64,000 nucleotides of DNA, from the NCBI GenBank assembly GCA_965267435.1, contig OZ253960.1, positions 1,116,001-1,180,000 on the forward strand, written 5' to 3'. The DNA comes from JAWPMT01 sp965267435 (GTDB lineage: Bacteria; Bacteroidota; Bacteroidia; Cytophagales; Cyclobacteriaceae). Below the pieces are notes generated by a model that saw only the letters and a list, made by a program, of their open reading frames with translations, searched no databases and was not told where the DNA came from. Made by a program: the position numbers and the translations under genes. Below are positions 44,190 through 53,177 of the stretch, piece by piece; position 1 is the first letter of the stretch; each line of letters opens with the position of its first letter.

Positions 44190-45953
44190 ATGAGCTACTT
44201 ATCCCGATGTGCCTTCCTCTTCCTGGGGACGATCACTCTGGCATTTGCCCAAACGCCTGAGGTTGACAGTCTCAGCAGTGTCTTTCAGGATGAGGAAACT
44301 GTGGACTCTGTGCGGTTTGAGGCTGGATATTCATTGCTCATGCGTCGGTTTCGTAGCGATCTCGATAGTGCCCGGCATACTGGACGTGACTTGCTTGCCT
44401 TCTCGATCGCAGTCCAAAACAGAAAATGGGAAGCTACTTCTCACCGCCTGATCGGCAATACGTTCGCTGTGCAGGGTCGATTCCAGGAGGCAAACGAAGC
44501 CTTCTTCAAGAGTCACAATATCCTGCTGGAGTTGGACGATAGGGAAGGGCTGAGCACCACCTTCAACAATATTGGGACTGTCTTTTACGAACTCGGCAAC
44601 TACACGCAATCACAGGAATATCTCTTACAAGCACTGAAGCTAGCAGAAGAACGGGAGGATGATGTCGCCGCGTCGCGAGCGCTGAACAACCTGGGGAATG
44701 TTCACACCGACCTGAAGAACAACGAAGAGGCGCTGGACTACTACCAACGCAGCCTCGTGCTTCGTGAAAGACTCGGCGACCGTAGACGTTTACCCGCCGC
44801 TTATAACAACATCGGCCTGATCTTTTCAAACCTTGGTGAACGCGAGAAGGCCATCGACAATCTCAATAAGAGCGCAGCAATAGCGGAGGAGTTGGGTGAC
44901 TTACGATCCATGACCCGAGCTTTCAACAACCTCGGTATCGAGTACACCAAGCTCAAAGATTATGATGGAGCCCTGGGCTTCTTTGGTCGCAGCATTCAGA
45001 TCAAGACGGATATTGACGACCTCGATGGTTTGGCATCTGCTTACCTCTATCGCGGACAGGCCTACCTGGAAATGGGTCGTTACGATCGCGCCCGACAAGA
45101 TTGTGCCCAAAGCCTAGAACTGACGCAAGCATCCGGCGCGCTCAATTGGGAGAAGGAGGGGTGCTTATGCATGAGTCGGGCGTTGGAAGCGGCAGGTAGC
45201 TACCGGAGTGCGCTGGCCTACCAGCAAAGGTTCCAAACACTCAACGATTCACTTTTCAACAAAGAGAGGACCCAGGACATCACACGGGCTGAAATGAACT
45301 ACCAGTTTGAGAAGCAGCAGCTTGCTGACAGCATCGCCTTTCACAAGCTGCAGACAGAGCAGCAAGTGGCCTATGAGCGAGCAATCAATGGGGAACAACG
45401 GAAATTTTACATTATGCTGATGATCAGCCTACTGATGATTGCGTTTATGGGTTTCCTCTACTGGCGCTATTTGCAGAACCTGAAGTTGAGGAAGCTGGAG
45501 AATGAGCTGCTCAATTCTGAGATAGAATTCAAGAAAAAGGACCTGACGAACCTGGCGGTCAACATTTCCAGCAACCTGGAGTGGGCGGAATCGCTAGCGG
45601 ATAAGGTGACCGCCATGAAGGAGTCTACTGGGAGGCAGAGGGCAAAGGAACTCGAGGACCTTGAGAATGCTATCAAGAACAAAGTCTGGGTCGACAAAGA
45701 AGGGGATGAGTTCTACAAACAGATCGACGAATTGAGTAGCTCTTTCTATCACAAGCTGAACACGGAGTTTGAGGGGCTGACCAAAACGGAGATCCGCCTC
45801 TGCTCCCTGATCAGACTCGACCTCAATACAAAGCAGATTGCCGTACTGCAGAACATCGAACCCTCGTCGGTGAAAATGAGCCGAAACAGGCTGCGAAAGA
45901 AGCTGAACCTCGCGCCTGAGGACGATCTCACTGCTTTTTTGCATGCACTATAG
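44190..45953 (+). CDS. TPR-containing signalling regulator with C-terminal helix-turn-helix
   Basis: This 587-residue protein has a signal peptide (MSYLSRCAFLFLGTITLAFAQ), then at least five tetratricopeptide repeats (about 70-370; motifs such as SRALNNLGNVHTDLKNNEEALDYYQRSL). One TM helix (about 411-431, FYIMLMISLLMIAFMGFLYW), a coiled coil and a cytoplasmic LuxR/GerE-like HTH at the C terminus follow (LTKTEIRLCSLIRLDLNTKQIAVLQNIEPSSVKMSRNRLRKKL). This is a one-component sensor common in Bacteroidota. The next operon may be a target. Confidence 0.88.
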   Translation: MSYLSRCAFLFLGTITLAFAQTPEVDSLSSVFQDEETVDSVRFEAGYSLLMRRFRSDLDSARHTGRDLLAFSIAVQNRKWEATSHRLIGNTFAVQGRFQEANEAFFKSHNILLELDDREGLSTTFNNIGTVFYELGNYTQSQEYLLQALKLAEEREDDVAASRALNNLGNVHTDLKNNEEALDYYQRSLVLRERLGDRRRLPAAYNNIGLIFSNLGEREKAIDNLNKSAAIAEELGDLRSMTRAFNNLGIEYTKLKDYDGALGFFGRSIQIKTDIDDLDGLASAYLYRGQAYLEMGRYDRARQDCAQSLELTQASGALNWEKEGCLCMSRALEAAGSYRSALAYQQRFQTLNDSLFNKERTQDITRAEMNYQFEKQQLADSIAFHKLQTEQQVAYERAINGEQRKFYIMLMISLLMIAFMGFLYWRYLQNLKLRKLENELLNSEIEFKKKDLTNLAVNISSNLEWAESLADKVTAMKESTGRQRAKELEDLENAIKNKVWVDKEGDEFYKQIDELSSSFYHKLNTEFEGLTKTEIRLCSLIRLDLNTKQIAVLQNIEPSSVKMSRNRLRKKLNLAPEDDLTAFLHAL

Positions 45954-45959
45954 GTGAAA

Positions 45960-46057
45960 TTGTAACCGCCTATTATTCAAGGTCTTACATTCCGTCTTTT
46001 TCATTTTGTAACCCATTTGTAAACCCACTTTGAGGTGGTTGTAACCCCTTTGTAACC
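45960..46057 (+). promoter_or_regulatory. Phased TTGTAACC direct repeats upstream of the MddA-like gene
   Basis: TTGTAACC occurs at 45960, 46006, 46039 and 46050, and as TTGTAAACC at 46017. The last four are spaced 11, 22 and 11 bp apart, placing them on one face of the helix, all in the same orientation. Such an array is typical of cooperative regulator binding. It ends 66 bp before the GTG start at 46124. Confidence 0.6.
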
Positions 46058-46123
46058 ACCTGATTTTCGTCCGGCCACCCCCTTCACGACGTGATTTGCA
46101 GCAGAACAAAAAATCAAACTGTC

Positions 46124-46921
46124 GTGAAAAGAATCTTAATGTTCACTTATTCCATCGTCGCTTACGCCATAGGCTTTGCTGCGATTATGTACTGGATCCT
46201 ATCTGTGAGCAACCTGATACCATCGATTTCTATTGATCAGGCCGCCCGGGTTCCGGTATGGTTGGCATTGGCCAACAACATCGTCTTGATTGCGCTCTTT
46301 GGGGTGCAACACAGCGTGATGGCCAGAGGCTGGTTCAAAGACTGGTTTACCCAGTATTTCCCAAAGCCCATTGAGAGGAGTACTTTCGTTCTGATCTCAG
46401 GTGTGTTGTTGTTCAATCTTGTCCATAACTGGCAACCACTTGGCGGCATAATCTGGCAGCTTTCTGCGCGATCGTTCTTGTACTACGCTAGTTACGTTCT
46501 GTTCTTTGCTGGCTGGGCGATCTTGTTGATCAGCTCGTTTCTGATCAATCACTTTGATCTGTTTGGTCTTCGCCAGACATTCCTTGAACTGCAGAAAAAG
46601 CCCTACACGCCCTTGAAGTTCCGGATTATCGGATTTTACAAGTACGTGAGACATCCATTGTACACAGGTATGCTGTTGGGAATGTGGGTGACTCCAATTA
46701 TGTCTTACACTCATCTGGCTCTGGCACTTGCCATCACGGTCTATGTACTTGTAGGAGTGACGTTGGAGGAGAAGGATCTTGTCAAGTACCATCCGAAAGA
46801 ATACAAGCGCTACCAGGCGACTACTTCGATGCTGATCCCTTTTACGAAGGAGCTGTTTAGAAAGCGGCCCAAGCTGACCTCTGGAGGAACGCTATTCAAT
46901 CCGACATCTAAGTCAGCGTGA
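46124..46921 (+). CDS. mddA: Methanethiol S-methyltransferase-like membrane protein (MddA/NnrU type)
   Basis: This protein of about 265 residues has six hydrophobic segments and the isoprenylcysteine-methyltransferase-like C-terminal SAM site (YKYVRHPLYTGMLLGMWVTP...EEKDLVKYHPKEYKRY). Segments NNIVLIALFGVQHSVMARGWFKDWFTQY, IERSTFVLISGVLLF and SSFLINHFDLFGLRQTF closely fit methanethiol S-methyltransferase, which makes dimethyl sulfide from methanethiol and SAM. I chose GTG 46124 (MKRILMFTYS); ATG 46139 and GTG 46091 are alternatives. The activity is assigned by family resemblance only. Confidence 0.75.
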   Translation: MKRILMFTYSIVAYAIGFAAIMYWILSVSNLIPSISIDQAARVPVWLALANNIVLIALFGVQHSVMARGWFKDWFTQYFPKPIERSTFVLISGVLLFNLVHNWQPLGGIIWQLSARSFLYYASYVLFFAGWAILLISSFLINHFDLFGLRQTFLELQKKPYTPLKFRIIGFYKYVRHPLYTGMLLGMWVTPIMSYTHLALALAITVYVLVGVTLEEKDLVKYHPKEYKRYQATTSMLIPFTKELFRKRPKLTSGGTLFNPTSKSA

Positions 46922-46992
46922 TTCGGAATGAATCATATATAAATCAACATTTTTTAGAACAATCTTTTTCAAACGCTCAAAATACTTTTAAA

Positions 46993-48117
46993 ATGCAAAC
47001 TTATCTTATAGAAGAAACGGACTGGGCACGAAAGACCAAAGGTCTTGCCCGCTTGTTTGGACAAACTGCTGCCCTTAATGATGAGAACGGCCGATTTGTC
47101 TATGAAAACTATACCGCACTGAAAGCCAAAGATTACTTCTCACTCCTGATCCCCAAGGAATTGGGAGGAGAGGGGCTGCCCTACTCAGAGGTATGTAACA
47201 TTGTACGCATCATTGGCAATAACTGCGGCTCTACAGCGCTGGCCTTCTCTATGCACCAGCACCTGGTGGCTGCGGCCGTCTGGAAATACAAGCACAAAGG
47301 AGAGGCTGTCTCCATGCTGACCAATGTTGCCGACAATCAGCTGGTCCTGGTAAGTACTGGTGCCCGGGACTGGTTGGAGTCCAATGGCGAGGTGACCAAA
47401 GTCGAAGGAGGCTATCGTGTCAGTGCCAAGAAAGCGTTTGCCAGCCAGTCGGCCGTGGGCAATGTACTTGTGACATCTGCTCCATACCAAAATGAAGCAG
47501 GGGAGTGGAAGGTGCTTCACTTCGGCGTGCCTTTCAAGTCAGAAGGTGTTAGCCTTCAGGATGACTGGAAGGTGTTGGGCATGCGCGGTACGGGATCTCA
47601 GACGGTGGTCCTCAAGGATGTATTTGTGCCAGAGAGTGCCATTCAGCTCGAGCGACCAAGAGGCGAATTCCATCCGGTGTGGAATGTGGTGATCACAGTA
47701 GCAATGCCTTTGATCATGTCTGCTTATGTGGGTATCGCCGAGCGTGCCAGGGAGATCGCTCTGGAGGCGGCTAAGAGTGACGGGTGTCGTCAGGCACATA
47801 TCCCTTATGTTTTGGGGAAGCTGAACAATCACTTCATGGCCGCGAAGGTCCAGTGGGAAGCGATGTATGCCCGAACCAACGAGCTGGATTTCGCACCATC
47901 CAAGGACGTGGCTTCCGAGATCCTAAGCCTGAAGACGAATGTCAGCGAGGCATGCAGAGAGGTCGTGCAGACTGCCATCGAACTGGTAGGGGGACGGAGC
48001 TTCTACGCGAAGAACGAACTGGAGCGACTGTTCCGGGATGTGCAGGCGAGCCAGTTTCACCCGCTGCCTAAGTGGAATCAATACGAATTTACCTCGCAGC
48101 ATCTCACGGATTGCTAA
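46993..48117 (+). CDS. Acyl-CoA dehydrogenase-fold flavoprotein
   Basis: This 374-residue protein (ATG 46993) has the acyl-CoA dehydrogenase layout: N-terminal helices (FSLLIPKELGGEGLPYSEVC), a middle beta domain (VSAKKAFASQSAVGNVLVTS, WKVLGMRGTGSQTVVLKDVFVPE), and a C-terminal helical bundle with ELVGGRSFYAKNELERLFRDVQASQFHPLPKWNQYEF. The usual catalytic Glu context near the C terminus is absent; the HPLP ending resembles DszC-like flavin monooxygenases, so either class is possible. It follows the MddA-like gene by 71 bp on the same strand and ends at a strong terminator. Confidence 0.82.
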   Translation: MQTYLIEETDWARKTKGLARLFGQTAALNDENGRFVYENYTALKAKDYFSLLIPKELGGEGLPYSEVCNIVRIIGNNCGSTALAFSMHQHLVAAAVWKYKHKGEAVSMLTNVADNQLVLVSTGARDWLESNGEVTKVEGGYRVSAKKAFASQSAVGNVLVTSAPYQNEAGEWKVLHFGVPFKSEGVSLQDDWKVLGMRGTGSQTVVLKDVFVPESAIQLERPRGEFHPVWNVVITVAMPLIMSAYVGIAERAREIALEAAKSDGCRQAHIPYVLGKLNNHFMAAKVQWEAMYARTNELDFAPSKDVASEILSLKTNVSEACREVVQTAIELVGGRSFYAKNELERLFRDVQASQFHPLPKWNQYEFTSQHLTDC

Positions 48118-48159
48118 GAGGTCTCATGAGGTGATAGGTTGAAAACTCAAATAGTTGGA

Positions 48160-48226
48160 CTCAAGAATCTCAAAGCCTTCCACTCTCAGCAATGTCAATA
48201 AAATGACTGGCTTCTAGATTCTTGAG
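48160..48226. repeat. Long imperfect hairpin downstream of the flavoprotein gene
   Basis: An 18-nt arm (48160-48177) pairs with 48209-48226 in 16 of 18 positions, including an 11-bp perfect end, CTCAAGAATCT with AGATTCTTGAG, around a 31-nt loop. It sits 43 bp after the stop codon and 53 bp before the terminator. Confidence 0.75.
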
Positions 48227-48278
48227 AACATGGGGCATTGACCAATCAGTGATGATGGTCTTAATCCGGCGATAGTTG

Positions 48279-48312
48279 GCCACCCAGTCGAAAGGCTGGG
48301 TGGCTTTTTTTT
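48279..48312 (+). terminator. Rho-independent terminator
   Basis: A perfect 9-bp stem, GCCACCCAG (48279-48287) with CTGGGTGGC (48296-48304), and an 8-nt loop are followed by eight T. It ends the MddA/flavoprotein transcript and any short RNA made from 48118-48278. Confidence 0.95.
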
Positions 48313-48331
48313 AATGACACAAAAATGTTCG

Positions 48332-51022
48332 TCAGTCGTTGCGGAGGATCTTCGCCGGGTTCACCTGGATCAAGCGATACGTGTGCTGAAAGACCGTCAT
48401 CAGCACAATGGTGATCAATGCGACAATGGGCAGTGCATAGACCCAAAACCCCGGATCGATGCTGAAGACGAATCCCGACAGCCACTGCTCTATGGCGAAA
48501 TAGGTAAGAGGAATGCTCAAGGCACTCGCGATGAGTGTCAGCCGAAGGTACTCGCCGAGCAGACGTGCAAGTAACTCCTTTTTCCCCGCTCCCAGCACCT
48601 TTCGGACGCTCACGGATTTCTTCTGCTGATTGAGGAAGAAGCTGGAGAGGGCCAGCAGGCCGACAATGGAAAGAAGTAATGCCACCAGGGTAAAAATGCC
48701 AAAGCTCTTTTGAAACCTCAGGTCCTTTTCATACTGCTCCAGGTACCGGGCATCAAGAAAGTGGTAATTGAATACGTGGCCGGGGAAGATATCGGCAAAT
48801 GCCTCTTCTACCTGTCCCATCATACGGGGTAAGTCGGTTGCAGTAAAATCTACCAGGAGGAATGGCGCCTGGTGCACGGAATCAAATTGAATCGATAGCG
48901 GCTCGATCGCTGCATGAAGGCTCCGATGGTGGAAATCCTCCACCACCCCGATGACCTGGAAGTGCTCCGGCCCCACTGCGAAGCTGACCGCTTGGCCAAT
49001 GATGCTGTCAGGGTCATAAAAGCCCAGTTCTTCCATACCCACGCGATTGATAATCAGTGACTCCTCGTAGTCGGATTGTATTCGTGGGTCAAAGTCCCGA
49101 CCGGCAATCAGTTCCAACCCCATGCTGGCAACGAAATCACGACTCGCAGACATTCGGTTGAAATTGATGAGTGACTGGTTCTCTCTACCGTCAACGCTAA
49201 GCGTGTGTCGCCAGCCATTGTGGTCGCCGGGAAGAAGTGAGCAGGAGGTCACGGCAGTCACATCTGGTAGCTCACCAATTTGTTTCCGTGCCCGCACGAC
49301 TCTTATCGGAAAGTCATCTTCACGAAGGACACCCGGGGGAAGATCTATCGCTACCTTATGATCAATATCTATTCCCAGGTCTTGTGTCATCATGAACTGA
49401 AACTGCTTATATACAACCAATGAGCCGCTCAGTAGAAAAGCCACGAGTGTGAATTGAAAGATCACTAATGCTTTGCGGACGGCTGATCCCTGATTCGAGG
49501 TAAAAGAAGACTTAAGTACATCCAGTGTCTTATAGGCCGAGAGTAGTACAGCCGGGTAAAATCCGGCGGCCATTGAACCGAGCAACAAAAAGACGATGAG
49601 TGAGGCGAAGAATGGTAAGTCGCGGGTACTTAGCACTAACTCTATCCCAAATAAGTCTGAGAGGCTTGGCGACAGGAGCGCAAGCAAACCAAAAGCCAGG
49701 ATGATGGCAATGATGGTGACGAGCAGTGACTCCATGAGGAACTGAAGGATCAACTGACGTCTAAACGCTCCCAACACCTTCTTGATGCCGATCTCCTTGG
49801 CACGACCGATGGATGTGGCTGTCGACATGTTGACATAATTGATCCACGCTATGAGCATGGCCATCAGGCCTATTCCATAGAAAAGCCAAATGATCTCGGC
49901 GTTGGTGCCTGTCTCGAGATCATTGTGCACACCAGTAACAAGGTGTATCCGATTGATGGGCTCCATCGCCACATCTTGCCTGCGACCGGCTTTTTCGTCA
50001 TACTGCCGGCGATGTTCATCAAAAACGTCCTGCACCTTGCCGGCCACAACGACGGGATCTGCATCTTTCGCTGTTTCAATGAACGTGTAGAAATCTACCC
50101 ACCGCCAATTCACCTGCTCTAGCGTCAGTGGAGACCAGCGCATCGTAGGGCTGTGAAAATCCCGAAGGATCTGCATGGGGAGGAAGACCTCGGTATTGGC
50201 GAAGTAGCTGTTGGCCGGAATGTCCTCGTAAACGCCCTGCACCTCGAGATCGAACTCTCCATCGGTACGCAATCCGAGGTATTCGATTGTCTTTCCAATA
50301 GGATTGGCGTTTCCAAACAACTTGGTCGCGAGGGAGGAGCAAATGAATATACCATTGGGCGATTCCATTCCTTGCAGGTTGCCTTGTAAGATTGGGATGC
50401 TGAACATTCTGAAGAATGAAGCGTTCGCATATAGTCCCCTCTCGACCCGATGCTGCTCCTCATCATTCACAACTATCGACGTCTCTGGATACAGCGTTGT
50501 GGCATTGACCACTTCTGGTACCTGCTCTTTGAGCGCAGTGCCCACAGCCAGAAAAGAGGTGGCTCGTGCATTCTTCACCTCACCGGTTTCCAGTAGGACT
50601 ACATTGTTCCTTATACGATAGAGGGATGACGCTTTTTCATGAAAGCTGTCGTGGTTGAGTTCCTGATGACTGAAGTAGAAAGTAAGTATGAATACAGCAA
50701 TGCCGACCACAAGACCCAGCAGACTCTGTAGGTAGTGGGACTTGTTTTTGCGGAGTACTTTGAAAAGGAACTTGAGGTTGATTAGAACCATGGGGATATG
50801 CTGCCGTTCCCTCTTGCTAAGGATGGCTGCTTCCTTCATGTGGGCCATTTGCTCCAGGGCTTTATCGAATGCCTCCGAGTCGGTGAGACCTTGCGCCTTG
50901 CTCTCCTCAACACTGGACCGAACGTGATCCTCTAATTCTTCTATGTGCTCGGGTTCCAGGCCGCTGTACTTGTGGAGGCTTCTTTTCCAGTTGGAAATAT
51001 TCTTTTCAAGGTTGAACTTCAT
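48332..51022 (-). CDS. ABC transporter permease with HAAS-like prefix domain
   Basis: This 896-residue permease starts at MKFNLEKNISNWKRSLHKYSGLEPEHIEELEDHVRSSVEE, a helical prefix (about 1-75) resembling the HAAS/permease-prefix 1 type. It differs from the prefix of the 37460 and 61206 permeases. Two MacB-core/FtsX units follow, with KEIGIKKVLGAFRRQLI and KKSVSVRKVLGAGKKELL. The start codon overlaps the PadR stop by 4 bp (ATGA). No ATPase is nearby. Confidence 0.9.
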   Translation of the reverse strand: MKFNLEKNISNWKRSLHKYSGLEPEHIEELEDHVRSSVEESKAQGLTDSEAFDKALEQMAHMKEAAILSKRERQHIPMVLINLKFLFKVLRKNKSHYLQSLLGLVVGIAVFILTFYFSHQELNHDSFHEKASSLYRIRNNVVLLETGEVKNARATSFLAVGTALKEQVPEVVNATTLYPETSIVVNDEEQHRVERGLYANASFFRMFSIPILQGNLQGMESPNGIFICSSLATKLFGNANPIGKTIEYLGLRTDGEFDLEVQGVYEDIPANSYFANTEVFLPMQILRDFHSPTMRWSPLTLEQVNWRWVDFYTFIETAKDADPVVVAGKVQDVFDEHRRQYDEKAGRRQDVAMEPINRIHLVTGVHNDLETGTNAEIIWLFYGIGLMAMLIAWINYVNMSTATSIGRAKEIGIKKVLGAFRRQLILQFLMESLLVTIIAIILAFGLLALLSPSLSDLFGIELVLSTRDLPFFASLIVFLLLGSMAAGFYPAVLLSAYKTLDVLKSSFTSNQGSAVRKALVIFQFTLVAFLLSGSLVVYKQFQFMMTQDLGIDIDHKVAIDLPPGVLREDDFPIRVVRARKQIGELPDVTAVTSCSLLPGDHNGWRHTLSVDGRENQSLINFNRMSASRDFVASMGLELIAGRDFDPRIQSDYEESLIINRVGMEELGFYDPDSIIGQAVSFAVGPEHFQVIGVVEDFHHRSLHAAIEPLSIQFDSVHQAPFLLVDFTATDLPRMMGQVEEAFADIFPGHVFNYHFLDARYLEQYEKDLRFQKSFGIFTLVALLLSIVGLLALSSFFLNQQKKSVSVRKVLGAGKKELLARLLGEYLRLTLIASALSIPLTYFAIEQWLSGFVFSIDPGFWVYALPIVALITIVLMTVFQHTYRLIQVNPAKILRND

Positions 51023-51357
51023 GATGGCTTGATTTCGAGGTTCCACATATTGGCAAAGAGATGTAGGAGGGCTGTCCAGTCGTCTTTCTTTTCCGCCAGG
51101 AGTGCTTTGCCCTCAAGAGTGATGCTGTAGTACTTGCGCTTTCTGCCATTCTCCAGAATGACCCACCGGGAGGTGAGGTAACCGTCCCGCTGCAGTCGAT
51201 GCAGGACAGGGTATAGCATGGCATCTGTCCAGTCCAGTTTGCCATTGGACATGCGCTTCGCCTTCTGGATGAGCTCGTATCCGTACTGTTCACCACTGAG
51301 CAAAATGGTTAATACAATAGGAATGGTAGAAGCGGCGATAATCTCTTTCTTGAACAT
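51019..51357 (-). CDS. PadR family transcriptional regulator
   Basis: This 112-residue PadR protein (MFKKEIIAASTIPIVLTILLSGEQYGYELIQKAKRMSNGKLDWTDAMLYPVLHRLQRDGYLTSRW...GRKRKYYSITLEGKALL) heads the operon with the HAAS-prefix permease. A perfect 16-bp palindrome lies 12 bp before its start codon and is almost certainly its own operator. Repression of the transporter operon is the expected role. Confidence 0.93.
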   Translation of the reverse strand: MFKKEIIAASTIPIVLTILLSGEQYGYELIQKAKRMSNGKLDWTDAMLYPVLHRLQRDGYLTSRWVILENGRKRKYYSITLEGKALLAEKKDDWTALLHLFANMWNLEIKPS

Positions 51358-51368
51358 ACATAATGTGG

Positions 51369-51384
51369 TTAGGTATATACCTAA
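51369..51384 (-). promoter_or_regulatory. PadR operator palindrome
   Basis: TTAGGTATATACCTAA is a perfect 16-bp inverted repeat 12 bp upstream of the padR start codon. AT-centred palindromes at this place are typical of PadR autoregulation. Confidence 0.75.
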
Positions 51385-51663
51385 TGATATTGGGTAAACA
51401 AGGCCTTTGGATTTTACCCCTATCGTCTTCCTAAAAAATGTTTTTTACATCCATAGGGAATCTTCGCGGCAGGGATCGCAATGGCGGCCAGCTTGGCCTT
51501 TGGCGTGGCGAGCGGGGCTGCGACACAATGGAGAGCCCGACCGTGACACGACTATGTATGTCTGAATTTGATTGCTCGAGCGCCTGTGTCGTTGTCAGGG
51601 GCCGCCCAACTTAGCTTCAGACTTCATGGGGTTTCAGTAGCTTGCGTCTCAATTACAAATCTC
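51385..51663. other. Intergenic stretch with no assigned content
   Basis: Together with the operator this makes a 306-bp gap between divergent genes. A GC-rich middle part (about 51470-51550) contrasts with the AT-rich flanks. The frame of the small downstream protein is open back to 51568, but that extension lacks support. No RNA gene, hairpin with T-run or mobile sequence was seen. Confidence 0.4.
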
Positions 51664-51915
51664 ATGTTTGAATCGCTTGGAACCGGGAAGTCGCTGGACG
51701 AAGATGTTTTTGAAGCCTGGCTGGAAAAGGGTAGAACCAGCCATTTGGGCTATCTGTACCTGCTTATCGTCTGGCATGCAGGGGAGGAGGAGTTTCATCC
51801 GGTGTTTGTCGGGGATCGGGAAGCCATCCAGCAATACAGCCACGACATCGCCGGTCACGAACAGTTGGTCGCGGCTTATGATCTGTTTTCCGAGTCACGG
51901 GTCAGTTGGGAATAA
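51664..51915 (+). CDS. Small protein of unknown function, 83 residues
   Basis: Starting at MFESLGTGKSLDEDVFEAWLEKGRTSHLGYLYLLIVWHAGEEEFHPVFVGDREAIQQYSHDIAGHEQLVAAYDLF, the product is soluble, acidic and rich in Glu/His, and may be a small ligand- or metal-binding domain. I do not recognise the family. It lies 39 bp before the nucleotide cyclase gene on the same strand and could be co-transcribed. Confidence 0.6.
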   Translation: MFESLGTGKSLDEDVFEAWLEKGRTSHLGYLYLLIVWHAGEEEFHPVFVGDREAIQQYSHDIAGHEQLVAAYDLFSESRVSWE

Positions 51916-51954
51916 ACTGTTCCTCGCATAGACGATCTTATCTTAGCTGCGAAT

Positions 51955-53064
51955 ATGGTTTGGCCTTTAACCCCAAAAACCCGGCGTAACATTTCCCGCA
52001 TCATACCTTTTGGTATCATTTGGTTGTTGATTGCGTTGCTCTTCATGATCACCGACCTGACTGCCACAGGATTCAAAGGTGCGCAGCCTTCGGTCATCAA
52101 TCTCACCCCTCGCATCATCACTTTCGCCCTGGTATCACTGACTAGCGTAGGCCTCATCGTTGGGACGATAGAGATTTTGTTCATGGAAAAGCGATTCAGG
52201 AATCGAAGCCTGACAAGGAAGATTGTCTATAAATTCCTGATCTACGGCGGCTTCCTCTTTTCTACCATAGCCATCACCTATCCCATAGCACTGGTAATGG
52301 AACCTGCCAGTACTTTGCAGTATTCCAGCATCTGGAAGGAAATGGTGACTTTTTTCTTCAGCGCACCCTTTGTCAGCACCGTCGTGCAGTTGGGTTTTTC
52401 CCTGCTTGTGAGTCTGTTCTACACGACCATCAGTGAAAATATCGGACACAATGCCATGAAGAATCTCTTTACTGGCCGTTACCACAAACCCAAGGTGGAG
52501 CAACGTATATTCATGTTTCTGGACATGAAGGATTCTACCGCCATAGCCGAGCGACTGGGGCACCTTCAGTACTTTGAGCTGCTACAGCAATACTATGAAG
52601 CCATGTCTGACCCGATCATCAATCACCTGGGAGAGGTGTACCAGTACATTGGTGACGAGGTTGTGGTGTCCTGGAAACTGGAACGGGGCCTGAATAAAGG
52701 GCATTGCCTCCGGACATTTTTCGATATCAGGAAATCGATCGAAGCTCGGGGTAGTAGATTCATGGACCAGTTTGGAGTGGTACCGGGCTTCAAGGCGGGT
52801 CTGCATCTTGGGGAGGTAACAACAGGAGAAATTGGCGCGCTGAAGAAGGAAATTGTGTTTACGGGAGATGTACTGAATACCACAGCGAGACTGCAAGCCC
52901 TGTGCGCTGAGCATGGGGTTGATTTGATCATTTCCCAAGAACTGCTGCATCGGCTCTCCTTTTGGAAGGACTCGTTTGACATTCAGGATCTGGGTACAGT
53001 TCAGTTGAAAGGTAAGACCGAGGCCACGCATATCCATAGTGTGAGTGAAAAGGCTAGTTCCTGA
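51955..53064 (+). CDS. Membrane-bound class III adenylate/guanylate cyclase
   Basis: This 369-residue protein has four TM helices in the first 165 residues and a C-terminal class III cyclase homology domain. Metal-binding residues are D190 (FLDMKDST) and D234 (YIGDEVV), and transition-state residues N308 and R312 occur in GDVLNTTARLQ. The residues needed for catalysis are therefore present. The Lys/Asp pair for base choice is not certain, so ATP versus GTP is open. It would make cAMP or cGMP in response to a membrane signal. Confidence 0.9.
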   Translation: MVWPLTPKTRRNISRIIPFGIIWLLIALLFMITDLTATGFKGAQPSVINLTPRIITFALVSLTSVGLIVGTIEILFMEKRFRNRSLTRKIVYKFLIYGGFLFSTIAITYPIALVMEPASTLQYSSIWKEMVTFFFSAPFVSTVVQLGFSLLVSLFYTTISENIGHNAMKNLFTGRYHKPKVEQRIFMFLDMKDSTAIAERLGHLQYFELLQQYYEAMSDPIINHLGEVYQYIGDEVVVSWKLERGLNKGHCLRTFFDIRKSIEARGSRFMDQFGVVPGFKAGLHLGEVTTGEIGALKKEIVFTGDVLNTTARLQALCAEHGVDLIISQELLHRLSFWKDSFDIQDLGTVQLKGKTEATHIHSVSEKASS

Positions 53065-53177
53065 TCCTTCCTCCTGGTGAGTGATTCGGTGTAGCTCATA
53101 GCAAATTCAGCCGCTGAAGTAGACGTTTCTGCCACATATTTCTTTCAGCCCTTCAGGATTGTTGGTACGTTGCGGCC

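Noticed and set aside
45960..46057. The TTGTAACC repeats as a CRISPR array
   Set aside because: The repeats are only 8-9 bp, the spacers are not uniform or unique in length, and no cas gene is present.
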